Assembly: GCA_018058445.1 (NCBI GenBank)
Contig: JAGOZY010000072.1
Location: 1-6,312 of the forward strand
DNA: 6,312 bases
Source of the DNA: Negativicutes bacterium
GTDB taxonomy: Bacteria; Bacillota; Negativicutes; JAGOZY01
Direction of reading: 5' to 3'
Part shown: in pieces, positions 4,844-6,312 of the stretch
Layout of the letters: every line of letters starts with the position of its first letter
How positions within the stretch are numbered: position 1 is the first letter of the stretch
Notes under the pieces: model-generated
Database searches by the model: none
What the model was told of the DNA's origin: nothing
The model's input: only the letters and a program-made list of their open reading frames with translations
Translations under genes and position numbers: made by a program

Positions 4844-5965
4844 TTAGACACGAATTGCTTGTTCTAAGGGCGTGTATGGCAGATTCAATGCTTCTGCGAC
4901 AGCCCGATACGTTACTTTTCCGTTGACGGTATTGACCCCTTCGCAAAGATAAGGATTTCCTTGGATAGCTGAAAGCCATCCGTTATTTGCAATATCAAGT
5001 GCGTAAGGAAGAGTTGCATTTGTTAGAGCAAACGTAGAGGTACGAGGCATAGCTCCAGGCATATTGGCAACTGCATAATGGACAACCCCATGCTTCACGT
5101 AAGTAGGGTCACTATGGGTTGTAATGCGATCAATTGTATTAATCGAACCTCCTTGGTCAATAGCGACATCAACAATTACTGATCCTGGGCTCATGGTTGC
5201 GACCATTTCTTCGCTAACGATCTTAGGTGCTTTAGCGCCAGGGACAAGCACGGCACCAATTAGAAGATCGGCTTGCTTTACCCAGTGAGCAATATTATAG
5301 CTGTTCGACATCACTGTGAGTGCCCGTCCACCAAAAAGATCATCTAGCTCTTTCATTCGATCGATCGAGCGCTCGATAATCGTGACCCGTGCTCCCAGTC
5401 CTAACGCCATTTTAGCCGCTTGGGTTCCGACATTGCCGCCACCAATAATAACAACTTGGGCCGCTTCAACGCCAGGAACACCCCCTAAGAGAATTCCTTT
5501 GCCCCCGTAAAATTTACCGAGAAATTGAGCCCCTACTTGGGTTGCCATTCGTCCGGCAACTTCACTCATCGGAGCTAAAAGTGGCAGGCTATTTCCTGGC
5601 CCAGTAATCGTCTCATAGGCAATGGCAACGACTTTGTGTTTGAGGAGGCAAGCAGTTAGTTCTGGTTCAGGTGCTAAATGTAGGTACGTATAAAGGATTT
5701 GCCCTTCATGAAAGAGGTCGTACTCTTCAGCGATCGGTTCTTTGACTTTGATAATCATATCGGATTGATCAAAGAGCGCTTTTTTATCAGCGATAACAAC
5801 TGCCCCGACTTTTTGGTAATCTTCATCAGGAAACCCGCTTCCGACCCCAGCGGACTGCTCAATTGCGACGGTATGTCCGTTTTTAATAAGAGCTTCCGCG
5901 CCAGCGGGGGTGAGACCTACTCGATTTTCGTTATTTTTGATTTCTTTAGCAACACCAATGTTCAT
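4844..5965 (-). CDS. ald: Alanine dehydrogenase
   Basis: The 373-residue enzyme interconverts L-alanine and pyruvate plus ammonium with NAD(H) in the cytoplasm; family members are usually hexamers. It is full length and intact. The N-terminus [20 protein letters not shown] carries the substrate-binding R15. VKEP holds K75 and YLHLA holds the catalytic H96. The NAD-binding Rossmann loop is [20 protein letters not shown] (171-190), with an acidic residue at the end of the next strand (E198 in TIIERS). VDVAIDQGG supplies D270, and [13 protein letters not shown] (298-310) is the late conserved block with N300. The ATG at 5965 is chosen because GAGG lies seven bases upstream and the protein then begins like known Ald proteins. 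An adjacent ATG at 5968 is only four bases from it. Ald supports alanine use as carbon and nitrogen source and, in Bacillus, normal sporulation. It appears to be a single-gene unit, since about 190 bp separate it from the upstream gene. Confidence 0.97.
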   Translation of the reverse strand: MNIGVAKEIKNNENRVGLTPAGAEALIKNGHTVAIEQSAGVGSGFPDEDYQKVGAVVIADKKALFDQSDMIIKVKEPIAEEYDLFHEGQILYTYLHLAPEPELTACLLKHKVVAIAYETITGPGNSLPLLAPMSEVAGRMATQVGAQFLGKFYGGKGILLGGVPGVEAAQVVIIGGGNVGTQAAKMALGLGARVTIIERSIDRMKELDDLFGGRALTVMSNSYNIAHWVKQADLLIGAVLVPGAKAPKIVSEEMVATMSPGSVIVDVAIDQGGSINTIDRITTHSDPTYVKHGVVHYAVANMPGAMPRTSTFALTNATLPYALDIANNGWLSAIQGNPYLCEGVNTVNGKVTYRAVAEALNLPYTPLEQAIRV

Positions 5966-6156
5966 CATGTTTCCTCGCTTTCTAAAAGTGAAATTTAGGC
6001 AAAGGAGTTCAGCACACAAGGATTGGAGCTTTTAGGGTTCAAAATCATAGAAATCCTCAACACTAATACACTTCGTCAAAATCCGATTAAATCCTTTGAT
6101 GTTTTGTAAAACCAGTAATTTAAAGAGTTATATATTCGGCTGAGAGAGTTAAATAA
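5966..6156 (-). other. Intergenic region upstream of ald
   Basis: This 191-bp stretch should hold the ald promoter. A -10-like TATGAT occurs on the minus strand (plus 6044-6049) and a -35-like TTGACG at 6074-6079, but they are 24 bases apart, so no normal promoter can be called. An imperfect inverted repeat GCTGAGAGA/TCTCGCAGC (6139-6147 with 6162-6170) spans the stop codon of the gene before it but has no U-tract. No small gene or riboswitch was recognised. Confidence 0.4.
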
Positions 6157-6312
6157 TTAGTTCTCGCAGCTTTCTTTTTTGTGAGAGTCTCGCGCCTTAT
6201 TAAAAAGTTCGATGCTTTCAAATAGACTAGTGCCTAAAAGAGCTAAAGCTCCCTCGGGATTTACTTCTGCAAGTAGCCCTGCTGCTGCGAGGATATAGTC
6301 TTTATCCAAGAG
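6157..6312 (-). CDS. Unrecognised protein, C-terminal fragment (gene runs off the right edge)
   Basis: The last 51 codons of a minus-strand gene are present, ending in TAA at 6157-6159. The visible part reads as two or three amphipathic helices: DKDYILAAAGLLAEVNPEGA, then LALLGTSLFESIELFNKARD, and ends in a charged tail SHKKESCEN. Codon use and composition match the neighbouring genes, so it is probably a real gene. I do not recognise the family, and there are no membrane segments or catalytic motifs in what can be seen. Confidence 0.6.
   Translation of the reverse strand, partial: LLDKDYILAAAGLLAEVNPEGALALLGTSLFESIELFNKARDSHKKESCEN

Noticed and set aside
4614..4979. Minus-strand frame across the end of the FMN reductase, the terminator and the end of ald
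   Set aside because: It crosses a strong terminator and two real genes and has no family features.
5316..5998. Plus-strand open frames opposite ald
   Set aside because: They are shadows of the conserved ald reading frame, with no ribosome binding site or domain.
5966..6019. Longer start for ald at 6019 with about 18 extra residues
   Set aside because: Ald proteins begin at the MxIGVxKEIK region, and the ATG at 5965 has a correctly placed GAGG.
6139..6170. Inverted repeat near the end of the right-edge gene as a terminator
   Set aside because: The stem has a mismatch and a long AT loop, and no T-run follows on the minus strand.

Overview
The window looks like ordinary chromosomal DNA from a low-GC Gram-positive bacterium (Bacillota). 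The basis is strong AGGAGG-type ribosome binding sites, AT-rich intergenic DNA, sigma-A-like promoters, rho-independent terminators shared by convergent genes, and gene families common in that phylum (alanine dehydrogenase, CPBP protease, WG-repeat protein). A spore-forming clostridial or bacillar lineage is plausible, but the genus cannot be fixed from the sequence alone. No rRNA, tRNA, CRISPR array or insertion sequence was seen.

Layout. At the left edge is the 5' end of a minus-strand ABC-transporter ATPase gene. Its well-formed promoter has the -10 box buried in a 40-bp inverted repeat that looks like a TetR-type operator. A 317-bp gap follows, whose right part holds a strong Shine-Dalgarno sequence and a chain of tiny overlapping reading frames. 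Next, on the plus strand, is a membrane protein with an N-terminal TPR-like region and a C-terminal CPBP (CAAX-like) protease domain with all three catalytic motifs. A 44-bp perfect palindrome, the shared terminator, separates it from a four-gene minus-strand operon read from about 4050 down to 1407: mgtC/sapB-like membrane protein, DUF190 PII-like protein, crcB/fluC fluoride channel, and an exported WG-repeat protein. The four genes are 5 to 24 bp apart, each with its own Shine-Dalgarno sequence.

A divergent promoter region (about 4066-4239) lies between that operon and a plus-strand NADPH-dependent FMN reductase gene. The two predicted promoters have overlapping -35 boxes, and the reductase leader carries an 18-nt palindrome directly before its Shine-Dalgarno sequence that resembles HxlR/DUF24-type operators. 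A second perfect palindrome terminates the reductase and the convergent, intact alanine dehydrogenase gene (ald). At the right edge is the C-terminal end of an unrecognised minus-strand gene.

Functional reading (inference). The mgtC-DUF190-crcB-WG operon is probably an ion-stress unit: a fluoride exporter with a PII-like partner, an MgtC-type protein linked to magnesium or acid stress, and an envelope WG protein of unknown role. The FMN reductase may respond to quinone or electrophile stress. Alanine dehydrogenase links alanine to pyruvate and ammonium metabolism. The most interesting points are the operon composition, the two candidate operators, the mini-ORF cascade and the TPR-CPBP fusion. 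No clearly new defence or mobile system was found.
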